Shown here: positions 27,486-37,425 of the stretch, in pieces
How the letters are laid out: each line of letters starts with the position of its first letter
How positions within the stretch are numbered: the first letter of the stretch is position 1
Assembly: GCA_012839035.1 (NCBI GenBank)
Contig: DUOB01000009.1
Location: 1-64,000 of the forward strand
DNA: 64,000 nt
Source of the DNA: Propionibacterium sp.
GTDB lineage: Bacteria; Actinomycetota; Actinomycetes; Propionibacteriales; Propionibacteriaceae
Reading direction: 5' to 3'
Translations under genes and position numbers: made by a program
Notes under the pieces: generated by a model
The model's database searches: none
The model's input: only the letters and a program-made list of their open reading frames with translations
What the model was told of the DNA's origin: nothing

Positions 27486-27499
27486 CAGCGCACTGAGCG

Positions 27500-28672
27500 T
27501 CACGCCTGGTTCTGGGCGAGGCGCAGACGCCAGCCGATCAGCAGGATCACACCGCCCAGGAACGAGGGGATTCCGCCGGTGAGCATGGCCAGATTGTGGT
27601 CGACGCCATAGATCGGCATCCAGATCACGGGTGCCAGCGAAGCTCCACCGAACTGGACGGCCAACATCACCGACGTCGCACCGGAGCGGTTGGCCGGGGC
27701 AGAGGTCACCGCCAGCTGCTGGACCACTGCACGGGTCGCGGTGGAGGCGCTGCCGGCGATGACGAGGAACAGACAGACGAGGGCCAGCCCCGTCCAGCCA
27801 CCGATCAGAGCCGTAATGCCCAGGAGCGAGGCAAAGACGCCGAACACCAAATGTGCGAGTCCGCCGATCTGGAGTCGGCCATAGCGGTCCATCATGCTGC
27901 CCGACCAGCGCCCGGTTGCCAGTCCGGCGACGCCGAAGATCGCCAGGATCAGGCCGGTGACGGTGGGCCCGATACCGAATTCGTCGCGCAGATAGAGCAC
28001 GCCGATCACGACGACGACCATCAGCGTGAAGAACGACAGGGCGGCGGCGATCGAGGCCACCGCAAGCTGCCGGTTGGCCAGGGCCTTCCAGCGTTCCCTC
28101 TGGCTGCCCGTGAACGGCTCGCGCGCATTCTCCGGCGGCAGCGCCGCGAGCACGAACGACACGAGGGCGATCGCATAGAAGGCCAGCGGCCAGTGCAGAT
28201 CAGCCGCGATGCCACCGGCCAGCGGAGACATTGCCTGCCCCGTGGCCTGCATGGCCCCGAAGATGCCCAGCGAGCGACCGAGCATGTTGCGTGGGACCAG
28301 GTCGGTGATGGCTGCCACCAACACGGGGGTCGTGAAAGCGTTCGACGCACCCATCAGGATGCGGAACAGCGTGAAGAGCACGAAGCTGCCGGAGAAGTAC
28401 GCCACCCCGCAGCCGATGGCGGTCAGGGCATAGGCGATATAGCCCACCTGCACGGTGCGCTTGCGTCCCCACTTCTCGGCGAAGGTCCCGGACATGAGCA
28501 TCAGCATCGCGAACGGGATCAGATAGGAGGTCACAGCGGTGCTGGCCATCGCGGGGGACACATCGAAGGTGTCCGCGAGCTCCGGCACCATGGTGGCGAC
28601 GATGGGGGAACCGAAGGGACCGAGGAAGCCGCCCAGATAGAGGGGCCACAGGCGTCCGGCAGTTTTCGTCAT
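27500..28672 (-). CDS. MFS transporter
   Basis: 390 aa, about 12 hydrophobic segments; FAEKWGRKRTVQVGYIAYAL loop motif. Confidence 0.9.
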   Translation of the reverse strand: MTKTAGRLWPLYLGGFLGPFGSPIVATMVPELADTFDVSPAMASTAVTSYLIPFAMLMLMSGTFAEKWGRKRTVQVGYIAYALTAIGCGVAYFSGSFVLFTLFRILMGASNAFTTPVLVAAITDLVPRNMLGRSLGIFGAMQATGQAMSPLAGGIAADLHWPLAFYAIALVSFVLAALPPENAREPFTGSQRERWKALANRQLAVASIAAALSFFTLMVVVVIGVLYLRDEFGIGPTVTGLILAIFGVAGLATGRWSGSMMDRYGRLQIGGLAHLVFGVFASLLGITALIGGWTGLALVCLFLVIAGSASTATRAVVQQLAVTSAPANRSGATSVMLAVQFGGASLAPVIWMPIYGVDHNLAMLTGGIPSFLGGVILLIGWRLRLAQNQA

Positions 28673-28708
28673 TGCCGCAGTCTAGGCATACTCGACGGCT
28701 ATCGAGCG

Positions 28709-29173
28709 TCAGCCTCTCCCGGTGCCCTTGCCCGGCGCCGGCTCGACAGGGCGACCGGCTCGTTTCCATGCGGAGAATCCGCCCTCCAGGTGGGCCACGT
28801 CGGTGCGTCCCATTTCCTTCAGGCTCCTCGCCGCGAGTGCCGAGCGCCAGCCGGATCCGCAATAGAGCACCAGTCTGCGGCCGTCGTCGAGTGCGGGTTT
28901 GAAATAGGGGCTCTCGGGATCCACCCAGAACTCCAGCATCCCGCGGGGTGCCCGGAATGCGCCCGGGATGACACCCTCCCGCTCCAATTCGCGCGGATCA
29001 CGGATGTCCACCAGCAGGATGCGGGGGTTGTCCAGCAGCGCGGTCGCTTCGGCCTGCGAGATGCAGTCGATCAGGGCGTTGGCCTCCGCCACCAGCGCGG
29101 CGGAACTCTTGGCCAGGGGAGTGCCCGGCTTGCGAGGGGTCATGCTGCCTCCGATCGGTGTGGGCTCAGCCAC
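28709..29173 (-). CDS. Rhodanese-like domain protein
   Basis: LLVDIRDPRELEREGVIPGAFRAPRGMLEFW, LVLYCGSGWRSALAARSLKEMGRTDVAHLEGGFSAW (CGSGWRS loop). Confidence 0.9.
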   Translation of the reverse strand: MAEPTPIGGSMTPRKPGTPLAKSSAALVAEANALIDCISQAEATALLDNPRILLVDIRDPRELEREGVIPGAFRAPRGMLEFWVDPESPYFKPALDDGRRLVLYCGSGWRSALAARSLKEMGRTDVAHLEGGFSAWKRAGRPVEPAPGKGTGRG

Positions 29174-31400
29174 CTCGTTGGTTGCTGCTGCCCTGGCTCG
29201 TGCGGTTGGACGGGCTGGTGCGGGTGCTGTTGTTCCGGCTGTCCTGGCTGAAATCGCCGCTCACCTCGTCGCGGCCGGGCGTGGACACCCTTGTGAATCC
29301 GGTCTTGGGTCGGCCCTGCAGCGCGGCAGCCATCGCAGGTCGATAGATGTCCTGACCGACATCGCCGGAGCCCGAGCCCTCCATCCAATAGCGCGAATAG
29401 GGCAGGCGGATGTTCTTGAGGCTGGGGCGGCTGCGGTAATAGTTGCGGGACTTCCAATACGGATGCGTCTTGTCGATGGCGATCATGCTCGCGGTCGCGA
29501 CGGTGGGCGTATATCCCATGAACCACACCGCTTGGTTGGCGTCAGTCGTGCCGGTCTTGCCCGCCTGGGGATAGCCACCGGGAACGACCGCCCGCGTGCC
29601 GGTGCCGCCGGCCATCACGTTCTGCAGCAGGGCGTTCATCTGGTCGGCGACCTGGGGTTCGATCACCTGTCGGCAATTGGCGTCGGGGACCGGCAGGGGT
29701 TCGCCGTCGCGGTCCGTCATCCGTTCCAGGATCACGGGTTCACACATCTTGCCGCGGGCTGCGAAGGTCGCATAGGCGACGGCCATGGACAGCGGGCTCA
29801 CCTCCGCCGCACCGAGAGTGAACGACGGATAGTGCGAATAGTCGTTGAAGGAACCCGGCGAGGCGAGCTCGACCCCGAGCTTCTCGGTCATCCGGGTGGT
29901 GTTGCAGATGCCGGCCTGCCGCTCCAGTTGGACGAAATAGGTGTTCACCGAGTACGCCATTGCGCGCATCATGTTCATCGGACCGTGCACGCCGGTGGAG
30001 TTCGCGACGGGATAATCGGGGGATCGGAAGCTCCCTGCGCACGACTCGAACACTTGGCCCCTGAAGTTCATGTTCGGAGCTGCGTTGTAGCTCTGATTCA
30101 GGCTGATGCCTTCTTCCAGAGCGGCGGCGGCCGTGAATACCTTGAAGGTGGAACCGGGCTGATAACCCTCGGCGCCGCCCATGTCGTTGCCGGAGGCCGC
30201 TCCGCCCACCGCATAGTTGTAGTAAGTCTCACCCACCCCCACCTTGTCGCCCATCACGGGCCGGCTCTGTGCCATGGCGAGGATCTGTCCGGTGCCGGGT
30301 TCGATCATCGCCACGACCGAGATCACCGGGTCGCGTGGATCCAGCCGCGCATCGATGGCACGCTGCGCCGCGTCCTGGGTCCGGGCGTCGATCTTGGTGT
30401 CGATCGTGTAGCCGCCCCGTTTCAGGTTGGTCAGTCGCTCGGCAGGGGTCGCGCCGAACGCCGGCTGCTTCTCGATCGTGCGCTTCACGTAGTCGCAGAG
30501 GAAGGGATAGCGGGTCCCCACGCAGCCGTTCGTGAAGTGCCGCATCCGGGCGGAATCCCAGCCATAGCCCTTGGCCCACTCAGCCTCGTCGGGCGTCGCC
30601 CAGCCGAGTTCCACCATGCGGTTGAGCACCACATTGCGCCGTTCGAGGGCGATCTCCGGAAAACGGGTCGGGTTGGTGGCGACCGGGTTCTGCACGAATC
30701 CGGCCAGCATCGCCGCCTGCTGGATGTCGAGGTCCTTGGCCGACGTGTCGAAAAAATGCTGGGCCGCGGCCTCGACCCCATAGGCGCCATCGCCGTAATA
30801 GGCGATGTTCAGATAGCGCTCCAGGATCTCGTCCTTGGTCAGTTCCTTCTCGACGGCGATCGCGTAGCGCAGCTCCTGCACCTTGCGCGCGACGGTCCGG
30901 GCCTGTGCGCGGGCCACGCCCTCGCGGTCGTCCTTGGCTGCGGCAATGGAAACCTGGACCATCTTCACGTATTGCTGCGTGATCGACGACCCGCCCTGCA
31001 CCGAGGCGGAGCCTGCGGTGTTCCGCACGAGCGCGCGCAGCGTGGCCCGCACGTCGAGCGCCCCGTGGGCATAGAACCGGTGATCCTCGATCGCCAACTG
31101 GGCGCGCTTCATGTCCTCGCTGATCTCGTCGAGCGGGACATAGACCCGGTTCTCATCGAAGAAGTACGCCAACGTCTCGCCGTTGGCCAGTTTCACCTCC
31201 GAGCGCACCGCTTGCGGGGGCGTCAGGAAATCGATCGGGACGCTCTCCGAAGCGACGGCTGCCGCGTCCACCGCCGACTTGGAGGCGCTCACCAACGGCA
31301 GGAAGAGGCCGGCGACCAGCAGTCCGGCCAAGACGGACACGGCCAAGAACATCAAGGCATGCCACGTCTGCTTGGCCGTATCCCTCAACTGTCTCGCCAC
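29166..31400 (-). CDS. Class A penicillin-binding protein (glycosyltransferase + transpeptidase)
   Basis: AIEDHRFYAHGALD, GGSSITQQYVK, EGYQPGSTFKVFTAAAALE, KTGTTDANQAVWFMGYTP. Confidence 0.95.
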   Translation of the reverse strand: MARQLRDTAKQTWHALMFLAVSVLAGLLVAGLFLPLVSASKSAVDAAAVASESVPIDFLTPPQAVRSEVKLANGETLAYFFDENRVYVPLDEISEDMKRAQLAIEDHRFYAHGALDVRATLRALVRNTAGSASVQGGSSITQQYVKMVQVSIAAAKDDREGVARAQARTVARKVQELRYAIAVEKELTKDEILERYLNIAYYGDGAYGVEAAAQHFFDTSAKDLDIQQAAMLAGFVQNPVATNPTRFPEIALERRNVVLNRMVELGWATPDEAEWAKGYGWDSARMRHFTNGCVGTRYPFLCDYVKRTIEKQPAFGATPAERLTNLKRGGYTIDTKIDARTQDAAQRAIDARLDPRDPVISVVAMIEPGTGQILAMAQSRPVMGDKVGVGETYYNYAVGGAASGNDMGGAEGYQPGSTFKVFTAAAALEEGISLNQSYNAAPNMNFRGQVFESCAGSFRSPDYPVANSTGVHGPMNMMRAMAYSVNTYFVQLERQAGICNTTRMTEKLGVELASPGSFNDYSHYPSFTLGAAEVSPLSMAVAYATFAARGKMCEPVILERMTDRDGEPLPVPDANCRQVIEPQVADQMNALLQNVMAGGTGTRAVVPGGYPQAGKTGTTDANQAVWFMGYTPTVATASMIAIDKTHPYWKSRNYYRSRPSLKNIRLPYSRYWMEGSGSGDVGQDIYRPAMAAALQGRPKTGFTRVSTPGRDEVSGDFSQDSRNNSTRTSPSNRTSQGSSNQRGG

Positions 31401-31555
31401 TCCGCCAGCTTAAGTCGGTTGTTCAAGAAGTCCGCCATGGATGCCCGGCAGCGTAATCGGATTGTTCCCGCATCCTGAGAGCCATAGCCCAGGATTATCG
31501 AGCCATTGAAGATCGTGATAGAACTGCGTGCGGTCGACGATCAAGGAGTACCCCT

Positions 31556-32587
31556 ATGTCCCCTCCTCGCGCAGCGGTCGCGCTGCTGCTCGTGCTCGCG
31601 CTCGTTGGCTGTGTTCCCGGCGGCGGTGCCAGCGACGTTCCGCGCCGGTTGGCTCTGGACTCCGGGACCGAGGGGACGCACACGACCCTCAACCTGTTTG
31701 CCTACGCGGTGCCGAAAGTCGCCTATGACGAGTTGGTGCCCGCTTTCGGGCGCACCTCGGGCGGTCGCGGCATCGCCATCCAGCAGTCCTTCGGCGCGTC
31801 TGGCGACCAGTCCCGCAAGGTCGCGGCCGGTGCGGCGGCGGACATCGTGAACTTCTCCGTGGAGCCGGACATCACGCGCCTGGTCGAGGCGGGTCTGGTC
31901 GATCCCGAGTGGCGCGCCGGGGCCCACGATGGCGTGCCCTACGGCTCCGTCGTGACCATCGTCGTCCGTGCGGGAAACCCGAAGAACATCCGTGACTGGG
32001 ATGATCTGCTGCGGCCCGGGATCGAGGTCGTGACGCCCAACCCCTTCTCATCGGGTGCGGCGAAATGGAACCTCCTGGCGCCCTATGCCGCGAAGTCCGA
32101 CGGGGGACGCGATCCGGCCGCAGGGCTGGCGTACGTCCGAGAACTCGTCCACAACCACGTCAAACTCCAGCCCAAGTCCGGCCGGGAGGCAACCGAAGCG
32201 TTTCTGCAGGGCACCGGGGACGTGCTGCTGAGCTATGAGAACGAGGCGTTGTTCATCGAGCGCAAGGGCGAGCCGGTCGAGCACGTCATCCCGGACGTCA
32301 CGTTCCGGATCGACAACCCGGCAGCCGTGCTCGCCGGCAGTCCCAACCGGGACGCCGCGCAGCAGTTCCTGGATTTCGTGAACTCCGCCGATGGCCAGCG
32401 CATCCTGGCCGAGACCGGTTTCCGTCCCGCCGACCCCGCCATCGCCCGGGAGTTCGCCACCGAGTTCGGGTCGCCGGACAAGCTCTGGTCGATCGATGAC
32501 CTCGGGGGCTGGCCGACGGTGGATGCGAACCTGTTCAAGGCCGGGAGTGGCTCGATCGCCCAGATCTATGAGGGAGCAGCCCGATGA
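31556..32587 (+). CDS. Sulfate ABC transporter substrate-binding protein
   Basis: Lipobox LVGC; QSFGASGDQSRKVAAGAAADIVNFSVEPDITRLVEAGLVD, NPFSSGAAKWNLLAPYAAKSDGG. Confidence 0.9.
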   Translation: MSPPRAAVALLLVLALVGCVPGGGASDVPRRLALDSGTEGTHTTLNLFAYAVPKVAYDELVPAFGRTSGGRGIAIQQSFGASGDQSRKVAAGAAADIVNFSVEPDITRLVEAGLVDPEWRAGAHDGVPYGSVVTIVVRAGNPKNIRDWDDLLRPGIEVVTPNPFSSGAAKWNLLAPYAAKSDGGRDPAAGLAYVRELVHNHVKLQPKSGREATEAFLQGTGDVLLSYENEALFIERKGEPVEHVIPDVTFRIDNPAAVLAGSPNRDAAQQFLDFVNSADGQRILAETGFRPADPAIAREFATEFGSPDKLWSIDDLGGWPTVDANLFKAGSGSIAQIYEGAAR

Positions 32588-33525
32588 GTTCGACCACCAC
32601 CCGAGGTGCGGCCGACCGGGCGGAGGCCCGTGATCCTGGTTCCGCGCTCCGTGCCGGGGAATCGCCCACGACCGCGTCGACCGCACCCGCAAAGAGTGCT
32701 GCACCGGCACCGAGCCGGCGTACCCCCACCCGCAACCACCGCCTTGCCAAACCACTCACGATCGGCGTGGTCACGCTCTGGCTGAGCATCATCGTGCTGC
32801 TCCCGCTCGCCGCGATCACCGTCGCCTCCCTCGGTGCCGGACCCGCGGGCTTCTGGGCCGCGATCACCGAACCGGCGGCGCTCGCCACGCTCGGCGTGAC
32901 CACCGGCATCGCCGCGGCCGTCGCCCTGGTCAACGCGGTGATGGGCACGATCATCGCGTGGGTGCTCGTCCGCGACGACTTCCCCGGGAAGCGGATCGTC
33001 GACGGTCTGATCGACCTGCCGTTCGCGCTCCCGACGATTGTGGCGTCGATCGTGCTCCTCTCGCTCTACGGGCCCAACTCGCCGATCGGGCTCCAGCTCA
33101 ACGCGACGCGCTGGGGTGTGGGGATAGCACTGGCATTCGTGACCCTGCCGTTCGTGGTCCGCGCGGTGCAGCCGGTGCTGATGGAGGTCGACAGGGAGGC
33201 CGAACAGGCCGCCGCCTCACTCGGGGCCTCGAATTGGACGACGTTTCGACGGATCGTGCTGCCTGCCCTGACCCCCGCGATCCTGTCCGGGACGGGATTG
33301 GCGTTCGCGCGGGCGATCGGGGAGTACGGGTCGGTGGTTCTCATCGGCGGCAACATTCCCCGGCAGACGCAGGTGGCGTCGCAGTACATCCAGCAGCAGA
33401 TCGAGATCGACCGGCCGCTCAACGCGGCGGCCGTCTCGGTCGTCCTGCTGGTGATCTCGTTCGCAGTGCTGATCCTGCTGCGCATCGTTGCCGTCCGCAC
33501 CCAGAGCAGAGAGGGCCACCAGTGA
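32584..33525 (+). CDS. cysT: Sulfate ABC transporter permease CysT
   Basis: DLPFALPTIVASIVLLSLYGPNSPIG, EQAAASLGASNWTTFRRIVLPAL, position in cys operon; 4-nt overlaps. Confidence 0.9.
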   Translation: MSSTTTRGAADRAEARDPGSALRAGESPTTASTAPAKSAAPAPSRRTPTRNHRLAKPLTIGVVTLWLSIIVLLPLAAITVASLGAGPAGFWAAITEPAALATLGVTTGIAAAVALVNAVMGTIIAWVLVRDDFPGKRIVDGLIDLPFALPTIVASIVLLSLYGPNSPIGLQLNATRWGVGIALAFVTLPFVVRAVQPVLMEVDREAEQAAASLGASNWTTFRRIVLPALTPAILSGTGLAFARAIGEYGSVVLIGGNIPRQTQVASQYIQQQIEIDRPLNAAAVSVVLLVISFAVLILLRIVAVRTQSREGHQ

Positions 33526-34328
33526 TCCAGAGCCGCACCGCCCGGTGGAGCCTCCGCACGGTTGCGCTGGGGTACCTCTTCGCCCTCGTCGCCGTGCCCG
33601 TCGGCATGATCCTCGTCCGGACGTTCTCACCCGGACTCCGCACCTTCTGGGACTGGATCACCACCCCTGCCGCGATCGCCGCCCTCAACCTGTCCCTGCT
33701 GATCATCGCGATCGTCGTGCCGCTCAACGTGGTGTTCGGGGTGGTGACCGCGCTGCTGCTGGCGCGGGGACGATTCCGCGGCCGGCAGGTCCTGCAGGCG
33801 CTGGTCGATCTGCCGTTCTCCGTCTCCCCGGTCGTGGTCGGGGTCGCGCTGATCACCCTGTGGGGAGCGGGCGGTTGGTTCTCCGGCGTCGAGAACCTCG
33901 GCTTCAAGGTCATCTTCGCACTGCCCGGCATGGTGCTCGCCACGGTCTTCGTGACGATGCCGTTCGTGGTCCGCGAGGTCGAACCGGTGCTGCACGAGAT
34001 CGGCACCGAGGCCGAGGAGGCCGCGGCCACGCTCGGGGCCACCGGGTGGCAGACGTTCCGGCGCATCACACTGCCGGCGATCCGGTGGGGCCTGACCTAT
34101 GGCGTCATCCTCACGATCGCGCGGTCCCTCGGTGAGTTCGGCGCGGTGCTGATGGTGTCGTCCGGCTTCCCCGGTGTGTCGCAGACACTCACCCTGCTCG
34201 TCCACGGTCGCTATATCGACGACCACAACCCCTACGGGGCGTACGCCGCCGCGACGCTGCTGATGGTCCTCGCCGTCCTCGCTCTGCTGCTCATGACCGT
34301 GCTCGACCGACTCCGGAGGAACGCATGA
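33522..34328 (+). CDS. cysW: Sulfate ABC transporter permease CysW
   Basis: GTG start overlapping cysT stop; DLPFSVSPVVVGVALITLWG, EEAAATLGATGWQTFRRITLPAI. Confidence 0.9.
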   Translation: MIQSRTARWSLRTVALGYLFALVAVPVGMILVRTFSPGLRTFWDWITTPAAIAALNLSLLIIAIVVPLNVVFGVVTALLLARGRFRGRQVLQALVDLPFSVSPVVVGVALITLWGAGGWFSGVENLGFKVIFALPGMVLATVFVTMPFVVREVEPVLHEIGTEAEEAAATLGATGWQTFRRITLPAIRWGLTYGVILTIARSLGEFGAVLMVSSGFPGVSQTLTLLVHGRYIDDHNPYGAYAAATLLMVLAVLALLLMTVLDRLRRNA

Positions 34329-35326
34329 TCCGCGTCACCGATGCCCACAAACACTATGGGGACTATCAAGCCCTCAACGACGTCTCCATCGACATCCCCT
34401 CCGGATCGCTGACCGCGCTGCTCGGTCCGTCCGGGTCCGGGAAATCCACGCTGTTGCGGTCGATCGCGGGCCTGGAGACGCTCGACCGGGGAGCAGTGCT
34501 GATCGGCGGACGTGACGTCACCCACGAGCCGCCGCAGAAGCGCGGCATCGGGTTCGTGTTCCAGCACTATGCGGCGTTCAAGCACATGACCGTCCGCGAC
34601 AACGTCGCCTTCGGTCTGACGATCCGCAGAAAGCCGAAGTCGGTGATCGACCGCAAGGTGGACGCGCTGCTGGAGATTGTCGGGCTCGGTGGTTTCCACA
34701 AGCGCTATCCGTCCCAACTGTCCGGTGGACAGCGGCAGCGGATGGCGCTGGCAAGGGCGCTGGCCGTCGATCCGGAGGTGCTGCTGCTGGACGAGCCGTT
34801 CGGTGCCCTGGATGCAAAAGTCCGCACCGATCTCCGCACCTGGCTCCGCCGGCTCCACGACGAGGTCCACGTGACGACCGTCCTCGTCACGCACGACCAG
34901 GCCGAAGCGCTGGATGTCGCCGACCGTGTCGCCGTCCTCAACGCGGGCCGCATCGAACAGGTCGGAGGGCCGGTTGAGCTCTATGAACAGCCCGCCAACG
35001 ACTTCGTCATGTCGTTCCTCGGTGAGGTCGCCGATCTCGGCGGGCGGCTCTATCGGCGGCATGACATCGCATTGGTGCGCAGCCGCAGCGAGGCCGAGGG
35101 CCGACGGGCCGAGGATGCGCCGCCGGTGATCGCCGCCAAGGTCCTGCGGGTCGTGCCGCTGGGGTTCGAGGTGCGTGTCGATCTGACCAGCGCGGACGGT
35201 GACTTCTCCGCGCAGCTCACGCGCGGCGACGCGGCAGCGCTCAGGCCGAGGCCCGGCGACGAGGTGTTCGCGCTGGTGGGACAGAAGGTGTCGGTCCTGG
35301 AGGAGTACCCCGCGCTGGGGATCTGA
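34325..35326 (+). CDS. cysA: Sulfate ABC transporter ATP-binding protein
   Basis: LLGPSGSGKST, LSGGQRQRMALARALAVDPEVLLLDEPFGALD; ATGA overlap with cysW. Confidence 0.93.
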   Translation: MIRVTDAHKHYGDYQALNDVSIDIPSGSLTALLGPSGSGKSTLLRSIAGLETLDRGAVLIGGRDVTHEPPQKRGIGFVFQHYAAFKHMTVRDNVAFGLTIRRKPKSVIDRKVDALLEIVGLGGFHKRYPSQLSGGQRQRMALARALAVDPEVLLLDEPFGALDAKVRTDLRTWLRRLHDEVHVTTVLVTHDQAEALDVADRVAVLNAGRIEQVGGPVELYEQPANDFVMSFLGEVADLGGRLYRRHDIALVRSRSEAEGRRAEDAPPVIAAKVLRVVPLGFEVRVDLTSADGDFSAQLTRGDAAALRPRPGDEVFALVGQKVSVLEEYPALGI

Positions 35327-35411
35327 CCGGCCGTGGGCAACTTGCGATGGCCGTGTGCGGCGTCAGGCGACAAATCGTTTAAACTCGTCGACGAGGCCCA
35401 CACTCGGGCCT

Positions 35412-35448
35412 GCGGACGAGGGAGCAGTACCCGCTCAGCGACAAGACT
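35412..35448 (+). ncRNA. Guanidine-III (ykkC-III) riboswitch-like element
   Basis: GCGGACGAGGGAGCAGUACCCGCUCAGCGACAAGACUG: GCGG/CCGC and CAGU/ACUG helices around conserved ACGAGG, UCAG and ACAAGAC, just upstream of the SMR RBS. Confidence 0.85.
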
Positions 35449-35465
35449 GACCACCAAGGAGAGTC

Positions 35466-35780
35466 ATGTCGTGGTTCGTGCTGATCCTGTCCGGGGTGTT
35501 CGAGGCCGTCTGGGCCGTTGCCCTTGACGCCACCCAGGGGTTCAAGAAACTCAAACCCACCATCGTGTTCGGAGCCGCGCTCATCGTGAGCATGTTGGGA
35601 CTCGGTTATGCGATGCGGGAGATTCCGACCGGCACTGCTTATGCCGTGTGGACCGGTGTCGGGGCGGCGCTCACCGTCATCTACGCGGTTGTGCGTGGCC
35701 TCGAGAAGGCCAGCGTGGTCAAGCTCGCGCTCATCGCTGTGCTGATCGGCTGCGTCGTCGGGCTCAAGGCGGTGAGCTGA
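35466..35780 (+). CDS. SMR-family transporter, Gdx/SugE-like (guanidinium exporter subunit)
   Basis: MSWFVLILSGVFEAVWAVALDATQGF, 104 aa, 4 TM. Confidence 0.9.
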   Translation: MSWFVLILSGVFEAVWAVALDATQGFKKLKPTIVFGAALIVSMLGLGYAMREIPTGTAYAVWTGVGAALTVIYAVVRGLEKASVVKLALIAVLIGCVVGLKAVS

Positions 35781-35781
35781 C

Positions 35782-36252
35782 GTGGCGTGGATCGTGCTCA
35801 TCCTGTCTGCCGTTCTCGAGGCCGTCTGGGCGACCGCACTCGGCATGTCGCACGGGCTCACGAAGCCGTTGCCGTCGTTGGTGTTCTTCATCGCCACCAC
35901 GCTGAGCATGATCGGTCTCGCGTGGGCGATGAAACACATTCCGCTGAGCGTGGCCTATTCGGTGTGGGTCGGGCTCGGCGCCGGTCTCACGGTTGCCTAT
36001 GCCATGGCCACGGGGAACGAATCCGTGTCCGTGCTCAAGGTGGTGTTTCTGCTCGGTCTGATCGGCAGCGTCGTGGGCCTCAAGTTCGTGCCGACCGAGC
36101 CGGGCGGCAGATCACCGGTCACGGACTCTCACGAGGCGATGACAACAACAGGCGGTGAGCAGCGGGCGGCGATCACTCGACAAGATCCAGCTCATCCGCG
36201 ATCCGGCGGGCGATCTCCAAGGAGGCGGTGGCCGCGGGGGAGGGGGCGTTGA
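35782..36252 (+). CDS. SMR-family transporter, Gdx/SugE-like, second subunit with C-terminal tail
   Basis: GTG start 1 nt after the first SMR stop; MAWIVLILSAVLEAVWATALGMSHGL; extra tail after KFVPTEPGG. Confidence 0.88.
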   Translation: MAWIVLILSAVLEAVWATALGMSHGLTKPLPSLVFFIATTLSMIGLAWAMKHIPLSVAYSVWVGLGAGLTVAYAMATGNESVSVLKVVFLLGLIGSVVGLKFVPTEPGGRSPVTDSHEAMTTTGGEQRAAITRQDPAHPRSGGRSPRRRWPRGRGR

Positions 36253-37360
36253 GCACATGCAGCTGGAACGGCGCACGGACGAAATGGAAATCCTCCACCA
36301 GGGTGCCGTCCTTGCGCAGCGCCTGGGCGCGTACGCCCGAGGGTGTCGGTCGCAGGGCATCGTCGGCGAGCGCGGGGACAAGTTTGCGCAGTGAGCTGAG
36401 GAACTTGGCCTTCGACATGGACCGGCTCATCTCGGCGAGCCCGGACTTCCAGTGCCGCTGGCCGAGCTTGACCAGCCCGGGCCAGCGCAGGGTCTCGGCG
36501 AGTTCGAAGGGGTTGATGTCGCGCCAGCGATACCCCTCCCGCGCCAACGCCAGCACCGCGTTCGGGCCCGCGTGCACACCGCCGTGGATCATCCGGGTGA
36601 GGTGCACGCCCAGGAACGGCAGCGACGGGTCCGGCACGGGATAGATCAGCCCCTTGACCAGATGCGCCTGGTGCGGGGCGAGTTCGTAGTACTCCCCCCG
36701 GAACGGCACGATCTTCACCTCCGGGTCCAGCTCGGCGAGCCGTGCGACCCGGTCGGCCTGGAGACCGCAGCAGGCCACGAAGCGATGCGCGGGCAGGAGG
36801 CCCTCGTTTGTGGTGATCCGCAGCCCGTTGGCGAGCCGCCGGATGCCGCGGACTTCGACGCCGAGGCGTACCTCACCGCCCAACCGCTCGATCGCCCGCC
36901 GCAGGGCGCTGCACACGGCGGAGAAGTCGATGATGCCGGTAGAGGAGACGTGGAGGGCTGCGACGCAGTCGACCTCGGGTTCGAGGACATGGGCTTCGTC
37001 GGGGGTGAGGCGTCGGACGGGTACGCCGTTCGCGGTCCCCCGGCGGTGGAGCTCGTCCAACGCGGGGAGCTCGTCGGGTTTGGTGGCGACGACGAGCTTG
37101 CCGCAGACCTCGACGGGTACGCCGTGGGTCTGGGCGAACTTCACGATCGACGCGGCACCGGCCGGTCCCAGCGAGGCCTTGAGCGTGCCGGGGGAGTAAT
37201 AGAGCCCCGAGTGGACGACCCCGGAATTGCGCCCGCTCTGATGCGCGGCAACGTGGTCCTCCTTCTCGAGGACAGTAACCCGGTGCCCGCGGCGAGCGAC
37301 CTCATATGCTGTCGCCAATCCGATGATGCCCGCGCCGGCGACAACGATATGGCTGACCAT
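36173..37360 (-). CDS. lhgO: L-2-hydroxyglutarate oxidase family FAD oxidoreductase
   Basis: HIVVAGAGIIGLATAYEVARRGHRVTVLEKEDHVAAHQSGRNSGVVHSGLYYSPGTLKA; start set at 37360. Confidence 0.9.
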   Translation of the reverse strand: MVSHIVVAGAGIIGLATAYEVARRGHRVTVLEKEDHVAAHQSGRNSGVVHSGLYYSPGTLKASLGPAGAASIVKFAQTHGVPVEVCGKLVVATKPDELPALDELHRRGTANGVPVRRLTPDEAHVLEPEVDCVAALHVSSTGIIDFSAVCSALRRAIERLGGEVRLGVEVRGIRRLANGLRITTNEGLLPAHRFVACCGLQADRVARLAELDPEVKIVPFRGEYYELAPHQAHLVKGLIYPVPDPSLPFLGVHLTRMIHGGVHAGPNAVLALAREGYRWRDINPFELAETLRWPGLVKLGQRHWKSGLAEMSRSMSKAKFLSSLRKLVPALADDALRPTPSGVRAQALRKDGTLVEDFHFVRAPFQLHVLNAPSPAATASLEIARRIADELDLVE

Positions 37361-37425
37361 GGGCCCATCATTCCTTATCCCTCCAGCACTCCGCTCTCCC
37401 GCCCTCATCCCTTCAGGAGGTCCGC

